DNA of 64,000 nt from Fimbriimonadaceae bacterium (GCA_019187105.1 JABAQM010000001.1:1798001-1862000); one strand, 5' to 3'. Shown: positions 26,882-36,524, numbered from the stretch's first letter. A program made the numbers and translations. The notes: generated from the sequence alone by a model not told the origin.

Positions 26882-27280
26882 ATGCTAATGAGAGATTTGC
26901 TGCTCGTTGGGGCAGGCGGGGCAGTGGGGTCGATGTGCCGGTATGCCGTGTCCGTCGTCTTGCAGCCCTGGATGACCTCGTCCGGCTTTCCTTGGTCGAC
27001 GCTGGCCGTGAATGGGATCGGGTGTTTTCTGATCGGCTTGCTGCTGGGTCCTGGCGCTGCCCAGCAATCGGGATCGCGATTGATGCTGCTGTTGGTGGGG
27101 GTCGGCTTCCTGGGTGGCTTCACGACGTTTTCCGCCTTCGGCTATGAGACGATCAGCCTCCTGAGAGGCGGGAAAGTGGGATTGGCCGGTGTGAACGTGC
27201 TGGCTCAGATCCTTCTGGGTGTTGCGGCGGCGTGGATTGGAGTTATGGTGGCTTCCGACCGTTCGCCGGGTACCCTTTGA
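26882..27280 (+). CDS. crcB: Fluoride exporter CrcB/Fluc
   Basis: From the ATG at 26882 the product has about 132 residues and four membrane helices. It carries the Fluc family marks: an early Arg in CRYAVS, Asn in the VNGIGCF segment, and the GGFTTFSAFGYE motif that lines the fluoride pore. It acts as an inner-membrane dimeric fluoride channel that protects cytosolic enzymes. An in-frame ATG two codons later (26888) is an alternative start. It is divergent from the TPM-like gene with only 67 bases between. No fluoride riboswitch consensus was recognised in that gap. Confidence 0.92.
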   Translation: MLMRDLLLVGAGGAVGSMCRYAVSVVLQPWMTSSGFPWSTLAVNGIGCFLIGLLLGPGAAQQSGSRLMLLLVGVGFLGGFTTFSAFGYETISLLRGGKVGLAGVNVLAQILLGVAAAWIGVMVASDRSPGTL

Positions 27281-27328
27281 TTTCCATTTTCGTTGACGCT
27301 TTTTGCCGCGCCAGCGACCGTATCCGCT

Positions 27329-28624
27329 ATGTCCACCATGCAAGTCACCCGCGAAGAGCTGAATCCCTGCACGATCAAGCTCGACATCGTCTGTTCGCCC
27401 GATCAGGTCACCGAGGGCTTCGGCAAGGCATACAAGGCCTTTGCGAAGCGCATGAAGGTTCCCGGCTTTCGTCCTGGATCGGCGCCAAAGTCGATGCTCG
27501 AGAAGATGGTTCCGAAAGAGGAGCTCTACAACACCGCCGCCGATGAGATCGTGCGCCTTTCGCTGAAAAAGGCCATCGATGAGCAGAAGATCGAGCCCAG
27601 CGATGCTCCATCGGTGCGGATGTCGAAGCTGGAAGAGGAGCCGGCGGCTTGCGAATTCTCCGCCAAGGTTCCGCTCAAGCCGATCGTCGAGCTCAGCGAA
27701 TACACCGGTTTGTCTGCCGAAAAGCCGGTCGTGGAAGTGGCTGACGACGAGGTTGACCGGCAACTCGACGAGCTTCGGCGGCGATCGGGTGATTCCGAAG
27801 CGATCACCGACCGCGGCGCCGAGGATGGAGATATTGCCGTGGTCAACATTCGGGCGGATGGCCAAGAAGGCGACGGGCGCACCTTCATGTCGATCGTGGG
27901 CCAGACGTTCCCGGAGCTCGATCGGGCATTGCACGGCATGGTGGCTGAGGAGATGAAGAAGCTTGAGCTCTCGTTCCCGAAAAGCTTCCAGGAGAAGGAT
28001 TGGGCGGGGAAGAAGCTGAGCTGCCAGGTTACGCTGCGGAATCTCAGTGCGGTGAGGCTGCCTGACCTTACGGACGAGTTTGCGCAGAAGCTCTCGACGG
28101 AGAACGTGTCGGACCTGAAGGGTCGCGTTAAGGATGCGATTGTCGCGGCCAAGGAGAACATGTCTCGCGACTATGTTCAGGAGCAGTTCTTCGATCAAAT
28201 CATGGCCAAGAGCACCGTTCACGTTCCCGATACGATGTGGGAGCCGGTGGCGGCAAGGCGCCTGAACGACATTCAGATGGAGCTTTCCCAGCAGAAGAAA
28301 TCAATTGAGGACTATGCGAAGGAAAACGGCATGACGGTGGAAAGCCTGGTGGAAGCGTGGCAGCATGAAGCCCACATGCACGTCAAGCGAGCTGTTGTCA
28401 TTCGAGAGATTTTTGCTAAAGAGGGAATGCGCCTCAACAATCAAGATTTAAACCGCGAACTGCTCGATATGGCAAACGAGTACAAGATGCACCCGAAGGA
28501 GCTGTTCGAAGCAATGAAGAAGAATCGGTCGATTCACGAGTTGGAGTTCCGCGCGATCTTTCGCAAAGTGATGGACTTCCTTCATGAAAAGGCCAACATA
28601 ACCGAAGTGGCTGCGAAAGCCTAA
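27329..28624 (+). CDS. tig: Trigger factor, ribosome-associated chaperone and prolyl isomerase
   Basis: This 431-residue protein has the ribosome-docking motif GFRPG near residue 42. An FKBP-type isomerase domain spans about 150-245 (DGDIAVVNI, then FSIVG/MSIVG-like strands). A long helical C-terminal arm follows. It binds at the exit tunnel and shields nascent chains. The ATG at 27329 is favoured; another ATG lies three codons on. It precedes clpP and clpX, the classic tig-clpP-clpX order, and is probably co-transcribed with them. Upstream a TTGACG hexamer at about 27292 lies in the short gap after crcB. Confidence 0.95.
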   Translation: MSTMQVTREELNPCTIKLDIVCSPDQVTEGFGKAYKAFAKRMKVPGFRPGSAPKSMLEKMVPKEELYNTAADEIVRLSLKKAIDEQKIEPSDAPSVRMSKLEEEPAACEFSAKVPLKPIVELSEYTGLSAEKPVVEVADDEVDRQLDELRRRSGDSEAITDRGAEDGDIAVVNIRADGQEGDGRTFMSIVGQTFPELDRALHGMVAEEMKKLELSFPKSFQEKDWAGKKLSCQVTLRNLSAVRLPDLTDEFAQKLSTENVSDLKGRVKDAIVAAKENMSRDYVQEQFFDQIMAKSTVHVPDTMWEPVAARRLNDIQMELSQQKKSIEDYAKENGMTVESLVEAWQHEAHMHVKRAVVIREIFAKEGMRLNNQDLNRELLDMANEYKMHPKELFEAMKKNRSIHELEFRAIFRKVMDFLHEKANITEVAAKA

Positions 28625-28662
28625 ACGAAACGCCGACTATAGAGCGTATCAGGAGACTAAGG

Positions 28663-29247
28663 ATGGGAGTTCCGTACGTAATCGAGCAAACGGCGCGCGG
28701 TGAGCGCTCCTACGACATTTGGTCCAGACTGCTCAAGGACCGCATCGTCTTTTTGGGTTCACCCGTCGACGACTATGTCGCGAATCTGCTCGTGGCCCAG
28801 TTTCTTTTCTTGGAGAAGGAAGATCCCGATAAGGAAATCGACTTCTATATCCACAGTCCCGGCGGCAGTGTGAGTGCTGGACTGGCGATCTACGACTGCA
28901 TGCAGATCATCAAGCCCGATGTCGCGACGATCTGTGTGGGTCAAGCCGCATCGATGGGCGCGGTTCTACTGGCCGGCGGAGCCACCGGTAAGCGATTCTG
29001 CCTGAAGAATGCCCGGGTGATGATTCACCAAGGCAGTGCGGGAACCCAGGGAACGATCACCGACATGAATGTTGCGCTTGCCGAGTTCAACCGCAACAAC
29101 GAGTCCATTTTTACAATCCTCGCCCAGCACACCAACAAACCGATCGATCAAATCCGTAAGGACTGCGACCGCGATTACTTTATGTCCGCAGAAGAAGCAG
29201 TTGGATACGGAATTGTCGATAAAGTTCTTGAACCGGGTGTACGATAA
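28663..29247 (+). CDS. clpP: ATP-dependent Clp protease proteolytic subunit
   Basis: This 194-residue protein has the full catalytic triad, Ser97 in AASMG, His122 in MIHQG and Asp171 in DRDYFM. These are at the same numbers as in mature E. coli ClpP. The N-terminus is short, with no long propeptide. It forms the tetradecameric degradation chamber used by ClpX. An AGGAG ribosome site lies shortly before the ATG. It lies 38 bases after tig and 36 before clpX. Confidence 0.97.
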   Translation: MGVPYVIEQTARGERSYDIWSRLLKDRIVFLGSPVDDYVANLLVAQFLFLEKEDPDKEIDFYIHSPGGSVSAGLAIYDCMQIIKPDVATICVGQAASMGAVLLAGGATGKRFCLKNARVMIHQGSAGTQGTITDMNVALAEFNRNNESIFTILAQHTNKPIDQIRKDCDRDYFMSAEEAVGYGIVDKVLEPGVR

Positions 29248-29283
29248 CTAAAGCAGGGTCTTACTAAAAGGCCAGAAACCAGG

Positions 29284-30594
29284 ATGGCTAGAACCGTGGA
29301 GCGACGCGATCATTGTTGTTTGTGTGGAAAGTCGAAGGAGCAGGTTAAGAGCAAGCTCATCGTCGGTCTGCACGGCGCCGTCTGTGCTGACTGCATCGAC
29401 CTGTGCAACGACATTCTTCAGAACGACGTGGACAAGGTGCCGGCAGCCGAGCCGGCGCTGCCCAAAGCGAGACGAGGAGCCGCCGCGCCGGCCGACTTGC
29501 TGGCGGGGTCGAAGGTGCCCAAGCCCAAGGAGATCGTCCAGTTCCTGGATCGCTATGTGATCGGCCAGGATTCGGCCAAGCGGGCGATGTCGGTGGCGGT
29601 TTACAACCACTACAAGCGGATCAACGACGCCAAGAAGGATGATGTCGAGCTCCAGAAGAGCAACATCCTCATGGTCGGACCAACCGGGTCGGGTAAGACG
29701 CTTCTGGCTCAGACGCTGGCAAGAATGCTGGAGGTCCCGTTCGCGATTGCGGATGCCACCACGCTGACGGAAGCCGGCTATGTGGGTGAGGATGTCGAGA
29801 ACATCCTGCTCAAGCTTTACCAGGCGGCCGAGGCGATGGACGCCAAGCGCGCCAAGGAGCTTTGCGAGCGCGGCATCATCTACGTCGACGAAATCGACAA
29901 GATCGGCCGCAAGAGCGAGAACCCGTCGATCACCCGCGACGTGAGCGGCGAGGGCGTTCAGCAGGCGCTCCTGAAGATTTTGGAAGGCACGACCGCCAAC
30001 GTTCCGCCGAGCGGCGGCCGCAAGCATCCGCAGCAGGAATACATCCAGGTCGACACGTCGAACGTGCTGTTCGTCTGCGGCGGAGCCTTCGAGGGCCTCG
30101 AGGAGATCATCCTGCGTCGCCAGCGCGAGAACGTCATGGGCTTCCGCGCCGATGTGCAGAGCAAGGAAGAGCGCAAGAAGGACATCCTGAGCAAGGTGTT
30201 GCCGGAAGATCTCTTGAAGTACGGCCTTATTCCCGAGTTCATCGGACGGCTTCCCGTCGTTACGACGCTCGACCAGCTGGATCAGGAGACGCTGGTGCGG
30301 ATCCTAACCGAACCGCGCAACGCGCTCATCAAGCAGTATGCGAAGTTTTTCGAACTGGACGGCGTGGAGCTCGAGTTCCACCCGGCTGCGCTGGAGGAAA
30401 TCGCTTCCGAGGCGCTCAAGCGCAAGACCGGCGCCCGCGCGCTGCGTGCGATCATCGAGCAGGTGATGCTCGAGGTGATGTTTGAAGTCCCGAGCAACGA
30501 GTCGATCAAGAAGGTCGTGGTGCCGGAAGGCATCTTCACCGAATCGCGCCAGCCGATCCTATTGACGGAAGAGCAGCTCAAGCAGGCGAGCTAG
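29284..30594 (+). CDS. clpX: ATP-dependent Clp protease ATP-binding subunit ClpX
   Basis: This 436-residue protein has a zinc-binding N-domain with Cys at 11, 14, 34 and 37. Walker A GPTGSGKT is at 132-139, Walker B is in [10 protein letters not shown], and an [19 protein letters not shown]-like segment and sensor/arginine motifs follow. It unfolds tagged proteins and feeds ClpP. The gene is intact. Its last 78 bases (30517-30594) are repeated, with only synonymous changes apart from the first codon, at 32736-32813, which marks an insertion boundary. Confidence 0.97.
   Translation: MARTVERRDHCCLCGKSKEQVKSKLIVGLHGAVCADCIDLCNDILQNDVDKVPAAEPALPKARRGAAAPADLLAGSKVPKPKEIVQFLDRYVIGQDSAKRAMSVAVYNHYKRINDAKKDDVELQKSNILMVGPTGSGKTLLAQTLARMLEVPFAIADATTLTEAGYVGEDVENILLKLYQAAEAMDAKRAKELCERGIIYVDEIDKIGRKSENPSITRDVSGEGVQQALLKILEGTTANVPPSGGRKHPQQEYIQVDTSNVLFVCGGAFEGLEEIILRRQRENVMGFRADVQSKEERKKDILSKVLPEDLLKYGLIPEFIGRLPVVTTLDQLDQETLVRILTEPRNALIKQYAKFFELDGVELEFHPAALEEIASEALKRKTGARALRAIIEQVMLEVMFEVPSNESIKKVVVPEGIFTESRQPILLTEEQLKQAS
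30517..30594 (+). repeat. clpX 3' end, copy A of a 78-bp direct repeat
   Basis: This is the native terminal 25 codons and stop of clpX. It matches 32736-32813 in the same orientation at 73 of 78 positions. The four differences after the first codon are all at third positions and silent. Confidence 0.95.
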
Positions 30595-30657
30595 TCGAAA
30601 CCCCGAGTTTTGCGTAGAAATTGGTGGAAGCTCCTGTAAAATGGACACAGGAGAGCA

Positions 30658-32676
30658 ATGCGTACTTCCATTACTCGCGTACTGTCACCTTTGCTGGCCG
30701 CTGCGGCTGTTAGCTGCTTCGCTGAAGGTCCGCCCGTCCCCCGTCCGGATGCCTTTGCCATGCGCGACGGCGTAATACAATCCTTCAAGACTCTGGCGAA
30801 TGACAAAGACCCTGATCCCTACGATGTTTTGACCGTCAAGTCGGTCACCCAGCCTGCGCATGGGCAAGTAACGATCGACTCAAGCAAGCGCTTTATTCGG
30901 GTCGAACCCAACGCCGGCTTTAAGGGCAACCTTGACTTTCAGTATCAGGTGACCGATGGCAAATACACGGTGGCTAGCTCGGTCACGGTCGAAGTCGTCC
31001 CCCTGCCGATCCAGTTTCAGTTCACCATCTTTGATTTTGAAGAGCCCTTTTATACGAATGACTCGGCTCCGACACTAGACGGCGGCACGTTGTTATGTGC
31101 AACGAGGCAGTCCGACAAGGTAGGCCTCTTGATTCGGCTGGACTCTGCGGGTCAGGAACTTTGGCGTAAGGTTGGAGCCGGTGGACAGGTGGTCGATGAG
31201 ATGCCTTCTGGCGATATCGTAATCGCAGGCGCCGGCTCAGATAAGTCTGTAAGCGTTACGATCCTCGATCAAGTCGGTAACGTTAAGCTAACAAAGGAAG
31301 TTCTAGCTGGTGGGACCAGAGAGCATGTTAGTGATCTGAAGGCCAGCTCACATGGAATCTTTATAGCCTGTCGGCGAACCCATATCGACTTTGAGAACCA
31401 AGGCTATGCTGTCCTATGCCTTTCAAGTAGTGCAACGTTAAAGTGGCATCGATACGAGCACTACAATGGCTCCTACTACTACCCGACCGCGATAACGATC
31501 GATTCGAATGGTAACTCTGTTGTCTTTGGGTACCATGTTGACAGCAACAGCGGATACCTTCCGTTTGCAGCACGATTTGATCAAGACGGAAACCAGAGGT
31601 ATTCCAAGTTCTTTGGAGGTTATCCATGGAATAGAAATGAAATTGGTACAAGAGATGTTGCCTTTGATGCGAACTCGAACAATTTAGTCCTAACGGTTGA
31701 ACGGCAGGATGACGACGATCTTCCAATTTACACCACTCTGCATAAGGTTAGCGAATCTGGAAATATTCTCGGAACCTTGAGGATCTTCGAGCCGATCGAG
31801 ACCGACAGTGCCAGGATGGCCATAGGAACTGGCGGTGACATTATCGTCGCCGCGCGGGACAGGAAAAGTCCCGACGGACTCTACTGGGTGGGCCGGGTAG
31901 CACGGAATCTTGATCGTGTGAAGTGGCAACGTAGTTTTAGCAATGGTCACCATACAGCGATAACCGCGCCAACGGTTGTACATGATGGATTGAATAGCGC
32001 GATGATCGGCGTTTTTGACTACCGGTTTCCCGAAACCAGGGTGGCAACGTGGTGCCTTCGGGATTCCGATGGGCTACTGCTAGGATGCGAGGAGGCAGTG
32101 GCAGTTATGCCGGGAACCGTTCGCAATGTTGCTCTGGCCAAGAATGTGGTTCAAACTTCCGTAATCACCGAGAATCAGAATAGTGACCATTACTCGGCAG
32201 TATGGTCGGCGAAACCACGATGGCCTAGTTCCGTGCTGAGTTATGCGTTGTTTGGACTTCGGCCCTTCTATGGAAACTTAGAGTCGCTGAAGCGACCGGA
32301 CTATGACAGCATGCTGCTTGGTTCGGCTCCAATGTCTGGCCTTGGCAAGTACTCGCCACCGAGATCAATGGAGGTGGCACTTAGGCTGAACCAATCTGCT
32401 TTTAGTATTTTGGAGACTCGGTTTCGGGTGATGGCAGATCGGAATACTCTTCGAATGCGAGTGACCCCGTACGACTTTGATGTCAAGAAATTCTGGTCCC
32501 AGGATAGCGTAGAACTCCCGCTCTCGGATATCTACGCCTTCTACCGACCCACATTTGCCGACCCCGCACGGTTTCAGGATAGCCAATCGCAGGTCCGACT
32601 GCGGCTGGAGTTCATCGGCCTACCCCAAGACATAGGTTGGGTCGATATCGATGAGGTCCATATCGAGGGATTCTAG
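30658..32676 (+). CDS. Secreted protein: cadherin-like/Ig domain plus beta-propeller-like repeats
   Basis: This 672-residue protein has a signal peptide (about 1-22). A domain at 28-117 matches the bacterial Ig/cadherin-like pattern: NDKDPDPYDVLTV, then QPAHGQVTI, then YQVTDG. From about 120 to 480 it has repeated strand blocks with D-S-N-G-N and D-A-N-S-N motifs, like SBBP-type beta-propellers. The C-terminal 190 residues are unclassified. An AGGAG site and a TAAAAT box (30637-30642) precede the ATG. The body (about 31100-32300) is visibly more AT-rich than clpX or pepF and uses codons such as AGA and ATA more. It lies between the two clpX 3' ends, so it is an accessory gene. Confidence 0.7.
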   Translation: MRTSITRVLSPLLAAAAVSCFAEGPPVPRPDAFAMRDGVIQSFKTLANDKDPDPYDVLTVKSVTQPAHGQVTIDSSKRFIRVEPNAGFKGNLDFQYQVTDGKYTVASSVTVEVVPLPIQFQFTIFDFEEPFYTNDSAPTLDGGTLLCATRQSDKVGLLIRLDSAGQELWRKVGAGGQVVDEMPSGDIVIAGAGSDKSVSVTILDQVGNVKLTKEVLAGGTREHVSDLKASSHGIFIACRRTHIDFENQGYAVLCLSSSATLKWHRYEHYNGSYYYPTAITIDSNGNSVVFGYHVDSNSGYLPFAARFDQDGNQRYSKFFGGYPWNRNEIGTRDVAFDANSNNLVLTVERQDDDDLPIYTTLHKVSESGNILGTLRIFEPIETDSARMAIGTGGDIIVAARDRKSPDGLYWVGRVARNLDRVKWQRSFSNGHHTAITAPTVVHDGLNSAMIGVFDYRFPETRVATWCLRDSDGLLLGCEEAVAVMPGTVRNVALAKNVVQTSVITENQNSDHYSAVWSAKPRWPSSVLSYALFGLRPFYGNLESLKRPDYDSMLLGSAPMSGLGKYSPPRSMEVALRLNQSAFSILETRFRVMADRNTLRMRVTPYDFDVKKFWSQDSVELPLSDIYAFYRPTFADPARFQDSQSQVRLRLEFIGLPQDIGWVDIDEVHIEGF

Positions 32677-32685
32677 GAAACCTAG
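32673..32685. repeat. Perfect inverted repeat CTAGG-AAA-CCTAG
   Basis: A 5-3-5 inverted repeat overlaps the stop codon of the 672-residue protein gene, 51 bases before the clpX remnant. It is too short for an effective terminator and lacks a T tract. It may mark the junction region. Confidence 0.5.
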
Positions 32686-32735
32686 TCCGGGTTAGGAGGA
32701 ACGGCGATCAATGGCTGGTGTTTGCGTGTTAACCC

Positions 32736-32813
32736 ATGGTGCCGGAAGGGATCTTCACGGAATCGCGCCAGCCGATCCTATTGACCGAAGAGCAGCTCAA
32801 GCAGGCCAGCTAG
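32736..32813 (+). pseudogene. Displaced, diverged clpX 3' end (copy B)
   Basis: This segment encodes the last 25 residues of ClpX and a TAG stop, in the same orientation as clpX but 2.2 kb downstream, with no clpX body before it. Five of 78 bases differ from the native end: the first codon is ATG instead of GTG, and there are silent changes at a Gly, two Thr and an Ala codon. Homology stops abruptly on both sides. Silent-only divergence means the copy spent time as part of a working clpX in another lineage. It is best read as the left end of an imported segment. Confidence 0.92.
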
Positions 32814-32886
32814 CGGCGTAGGCGCCGGGGTGGTTTGCCCACCTTGGGCGTAAGTTTCCTCTGATGCCTTCGGGTAGAGTAGATAT

Positions 32887-34163
32887 ATGCTTGCGCGATC
32901 CTCGACAGGAATCTTGCTGAGCTGGTTGTTATCCAGGTTTCTGCTCAGAATCGCGTCCAGTTCAATGAAACGACCCGGGTCAAAGGGATGGAGCCCGTTG
33001 CCGCAGGGCAGTCACCGACTCGCCAGGCTGCAACCTATAGCGTAACGGCAATCTATACTCCGCCGTCAGGACACTCGGTGGTCGAATACATCTGGCAGAA
33101 CAAAATATCCACCCGACCCCGGGCAAGGCATCCTCGATGGCAGGCTTGCCGTGGTCTCGAATATTTACAGTCCCAGTGCGACCGCACGGGCGTTTAAGCC
33201 TGGTGAGTACGAGGCAGTATGCGGAATCCGGTTGCAGTATCCTGACGGCTCGACGGACCTATCGGCCAACCCAGCGAGTTCGTTGTTGGGACTTGCGCGG
33301 CGATCGGAGGCGTCCTTAACGTTACGGTTCAAGGCGCGGCGCATCCTACTTACGAACAGGATCTCGGTTTGCCAACGGGCGCATACTATCTACAATACTT
33401 CAATTACTCCCACGCTGCGCCTCGTCCACCTGCTGCTCAGGTAACTCAGTATGCATACTGCTCGGTTGATACGCAGCCTGCGGATACGGTTGTTTCGTGG
33501 ACTATACCTTCTTCCTTATACAGCCTTATCATCGAGGAGATAGACGAGAATAGCCATCTTATTGATTTGTCAGCCGAAACGGCCGTGAAGGATGCGGAGG
33601 TTCGTGCCAATTATGCGCTAAGTTTTTTGGCGGATGACGGCGTAATGTATTTCGGTGAAGCAATCGACATAACCACTGAAGTGCCCCAAGGTTTGTTGTC
33701 GAGTCATATGAAGGTCAGACGGTTCTCTGGGCACCTGCCATCCGCACTAACCCTACCCGCAGTTTTCGAACAGGAAAGGTTGCTTTTTCCGAACGATCCC
33801 GATACATGGCAATGTGGTCGCGAATATAAGTATAAGCTTGTCGATACGTTTGGCGAAGACTGCCCTGGCGTTAGAATACAGGAGAGGTATACGACGCCAA
33901 TACCTAGCGGCTTTCATGCTAACGGCGTAAGTGAGTTTTGGATAACAGTACTAGATCCTGCAAACAAGCGCGCTTGGTTCCACGATACCGACTGGATTCG
34001 ATACGCCTGGCCACCGAGCACTAACCAGCCGCCGAATATCGTGTTGCAGCATCAATACTACGCCGGGAATACGGCAACGACCGGGACGAGCGGTGTTCCA
34101 TTACAACTCTTTACTATGACGTTAATAGCTGGGAAGCCAGGTGCGGTTATCCACAGTCCTTAG
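32887..34163 (+). pseudogene. Frameshifted gene for a secreted protein of unknown function
   Basis: Coding potential runs along this stretch but changes frame. One frame gives a hydrophobic leader from an ATG at 32887. A second carries ATYSVTAIYTPPSGHSVVEY to about 33105. A third reading (frame of 33151) continues GILDGRLAVVSNIYS to about 33245. The earlier frame then resumes with FVVGTCAAIGGVLNVTV and stays open to the TAG at 34163. At least two, perhaps three, shifts of one base are needed to join these. The longest intact piece is about 264 residues from 33369. No known domain is recognised. Base composition is AT-richer than the flanks. It sits between the clpX and pepF remnants. Sequencing error cannot be excluded. 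Confidence 0.65.
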
Positions 34164-34171
34164 GAGGCAAT

Positions 34172-35320
34172 ATGAATTCAATTGCAGTAGGTTTAATTGT
34201 GGCCACTTCCTGTGGCATTTCCACTGAGGCTTATTTGAGGCCGCTATTTCTTGACGACCTATCTCCGATTCGACTGAGCGGTATCTACGAGGCCGTGTCA
34301 AAACCTTCGATCGTGGTGAGGCCACATACCGTCGACCAGGGCACAAGCCGAGAATTCCAAACGCAGCGCTTTCGAATTCTGGACTTGGCGACTGAGGGTC
34401 GGTCGGGCGAACTTTCGGTTCTCTTCTCGCAAAGCTCAGTCAATACTTATCCGCAATTCGAGCCCGGAGCGCGGGTCCTTCTTTTCCTCGCGCCCAAAGT
34501 GAACGGGCGACTATCGGTTCGCAACGGTTCGCGCCAAGGTTGGGAGGATGGTGTGGATTGGCATGCTGCGGAAGAGGATGACGGTTGCGCATGGTCTTGG
34601 CTCCCTATAATGGCGACGAAAATTCCTGCGGGCCAGACCCCAGAAGTACGCCTGTTTCGGTGTTTGTTGGAGGAAATAGCCGTTGCGAGTGAGGCAAACA
34701 AGAATCGCATTCTTGAGTTTTTTCACCAATGCCGTTACCCCGGAGCGAAGGCACACTTCCGTTCGAAGGGTGGTGAGGCGACCGAATTTCACGAAGCCGT
34801 ACGGACGCTCGCGGCAAAAGTCGATGGCGAAACGTCGGCAAGGCTCCTTTGGCTCCTCAACGATTGGTGCATTCGCGGATCGGCACGGTGGTACCTCGAT
34901 GCCGTTATGAAGCTCGCATCGGCGCCGACCGTTTTCGCTTCCTGGGTGGAGATTCCGCCCGTCAGATTTTGGGAGGAGCCGGACCCGCTGACGGGCAAGG
35001 GTCGATCCTTCGAGTTGCCTAATCCCAACGATTGGGCGGTGGTTGCTGCCACAAGTAAGAACTTGAAGGTAACAGCTTTCGTTCTCTCGCAGCTGGGTTT
35101 CATGAAACCCGATGAGGCTCATGAAAAGCTGATGGCGCCGCTGCTGGATAGTCCAGATGCGGAGATCCGCTACTACCTTGCGCGCCATTACGCGATGGCG
35201 CAGGACGTCCCAGAGCACCAACCCAGCCGAACGGTTCTCACCGAACCAAGATTCGTTATCGAATATAGCGGCCTCCAAGAGGCCGTCGCATTCTGGAAAA
35301 ACTACTGGAAAGTCGAATAA
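34172..35320 (+). CDS. Predicted secreted protein of unknown function
   Basis: The ATG at 34172 follows a strong TAGGAGG site that overlaps the stop of the frameshifted gene upstream, so the two were probably translationally coupled. The 382-residue product has an N-terminal signal-like segment (about 1-19). A strand-rich domain contains a G-A-R-V-L-L-F-L segment near residue 100. A helical C-terminal half is rich in Trp. I recognise no family. It lies inside the segment bounded by the clpX and pepF remnants, so it is an accessory gene, probably acquired from a related strain with its neighbour. Confidence 0.6.
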   Translation: MNSIAVGLIVATSCGISTEAYLRPLFLDDLSPIRLSGIYEAVSKPSIVVRPHTVDQGTSREFQTQRFRILDLATEGRSGELSVLFSQSSVNTYPQFEPGARVLLFLAPKVNGRLSVRNGSRQGWEDGVDWHAAEEDDGCAWSWLPIMATKIPAGQTPEVRLFRCLLEEIAVASEANKNRILEFFHQCRYPGAKAHFRSKGGEATEFHEAVRTLAAKVDGETSARLLWLLNDWCIRGSARWYLDAVMKLASAPTVFASWVEIPPVRFWEEPDPLTGKGRSFELPNPNDWAVVAATSKNLKVTAFVLSQLGFMKPDEAHEKLMAPLLDSPDAEIRYYLARHYAMAQDVPEHQPSRTVLTEPRFVIEYSGLQEAVAFWKNYWKVE

Positions 35321-35362
35321 AGATGGCTCAAGACCATCCTCTGTCCGCCCTCTGAGATTGGA

Positions 35363-35494
35363 TTACCCGCTGACCCGTGCCAATTCCGCCTCCATGGCTC
35401 CAACCACATCCTTCATCGTCGCCCCGTCGATCGCAAACCGAGCCCCGCGGCAGCGAACAGCTCCGGCAGCAGTCGGCTGCCGCCAAGGCGCCAG
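35363..35494 (-). pseudogene. Displaced, decayed pepF 3' end
   Basis: On the minus strand this stretch encodes a variant of the last roughly 43 residues of PepF and its stop (TAA instead of TAG). It aligns with 36521-36650 at about 80 percent identity by eye. The last codons differ mostly silently; two changes, Thr to Ala and Thr to Ser, are conservative. A two-base deletion and a one-base insertion further in break the frame. The full pepF gene lies 1 kb downstream in the same orientation. It forms the right end of the segment whose left end is the clpX remnant. Confidence 0.85.
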
Positions 35495-35507
35495 GTAGCA
35501 TCGCCTC

Positions 35508-36524
35508 ATGCGGTGGCGAGTTGCGTTTCTTTCGGCATCAATGATCCTAGCCGCTCATGCTGCAGCGGATGCCTTGATGGTCTCGGCGAGAGACCTGACC
35601 GATAAGGAGAAGGACTGGTACACACAGGCGTTCCTGGCTACGGGAGCGACCAGAGCCGAGGTGTTTGCCAAGCTGTCGAAGGAAGTCACCGAGGCCGGCG
35701 GCGTGGTCTTTCTCCGTGGCGAGACCATCATGATCGCGTCGCCCTCGCTTGCAAAGCTAAAGGCTAAGGAGCGGAGGCTCTCCGGCTATGAAGCCGTGCC
35801 CAAACTCTTCAGCAGCGGCAGCCCGATGAAGAAGTTCGGCGACCTACCCAAGGAGCTTCAGGAGATCGTTACCGATCTGACCAGCCAGATCAAGAAGCCC
35901 GAAGGCAAAACCTTTATCCCCGAACAAGGAACCGCGGTGTTATTCGGTGCGGGTTTCCAATGCCGGCTTACCGATGGCGACAAGGTGATCGACTTTGTGA
36001 GGAGCCCTGCGGACCATTCAGAGCATTCGAACCAGCTTGCCGCCGCGCCGCTTGCATTCGACACGAGGAACCCAAGTCCAGAGGAGCAAGCCCTGAGGGA
36101 CGATTCGATCAATGGTGACCGGCTCATTGGACCGAAAATGCAACTCTCGATCATCGGGAGGAACCGGGCAGGTCAGGCCAAGAGCTTCGCCGACTTTTGG
36201 GAGGAGTTTGCCAAGTGGGAGGCGGACTTCGAAACCAAAACCGCGGCGGCAAGGCGCTTGGCCATTCAGGCAGCCGCCATCGCATCCGGCGCGCCAGATT
36301 GGATGAAGGAAGATCATCAGGGCAAGCGCATCAGCGAACTGCCTCCGGAGATGAAGGCAGAGCTGGAAGCATGGGTAAAAAAACGGATGTCCTTGTACGG
36401 ACTTAAGAACGACGCGGAAGTGAACGCGTTCCTTAGCCGAGCCACCGTATCGAGCCAGTTGCCGAGGGTGACCGTGACCTATGGATTGCCCAAGCCGTAC
36501 GGCGCCGCCGGCGCGGGCTTCTAG
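35508..36524 (+). CDS. Predicted secreted protein of unknown function
   Basis: The ATG at 35508 lies only 13 bases after the pepF remnant. The 338-residue product has a signal peptide (cleavage near AHAA-AD, about residue 20). It is otherwise a charged, Ala/Lys-rich soluble protein with no recognised domain and a Pro/Gly-rich C-terminus. It ends tail-to-tail with the intact pepF, sharing the bases CTAG. Composition is closer to the GC-rich flanks than that of the genes to its left. Its promoter must lie within or upstream of the remnant. Function is unknown. Confidence 0.6.
   Translation: MRWRVAFLSASMILAAHAAADALMVSARDLTDKEKDWYTQAFLATGATRAEVFAKLSKEVTEAGGVVFLRGETIMIASPSLAKLKAKERRLSGYEAVPKLFSSGSPMKKFGDLPKELQEIVTDLTSQIKKPEGKTFIPEQGTAVLFGAGFQCRLTDGDKVIDFVRSPADHSEHSNQLAAAPLAFDTRNPSPEEQALRDDSINGDRLIGPKMQLSIIGRNRAGQAKSFADFWEEFAKWEADFETKTAAARRLAIQAAAIASGAPDWMKEDHQGKRISELPPEMKAELEAWVKKRMSLYGLKNDAEVNAFLSRATVSSQLPRVTVTYGLPKPYGAAGAGF

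Noticed and set aside
26885-28222. A 445-codon open frame on the minus strand
   Set aside because: It is antisense to trigger factor and crcB, both clearly real, and its translation shows no domain; it arises from codon bias.
30517-35494. Integrase-type mobile island using the clpX 3' end as attachment site
   Set aside because: No integrase or recombinase gene is present, and the right-hand boundary is a pepF remnant rather than a second clpX copy, so recombination with a relative's DNA explains it better.
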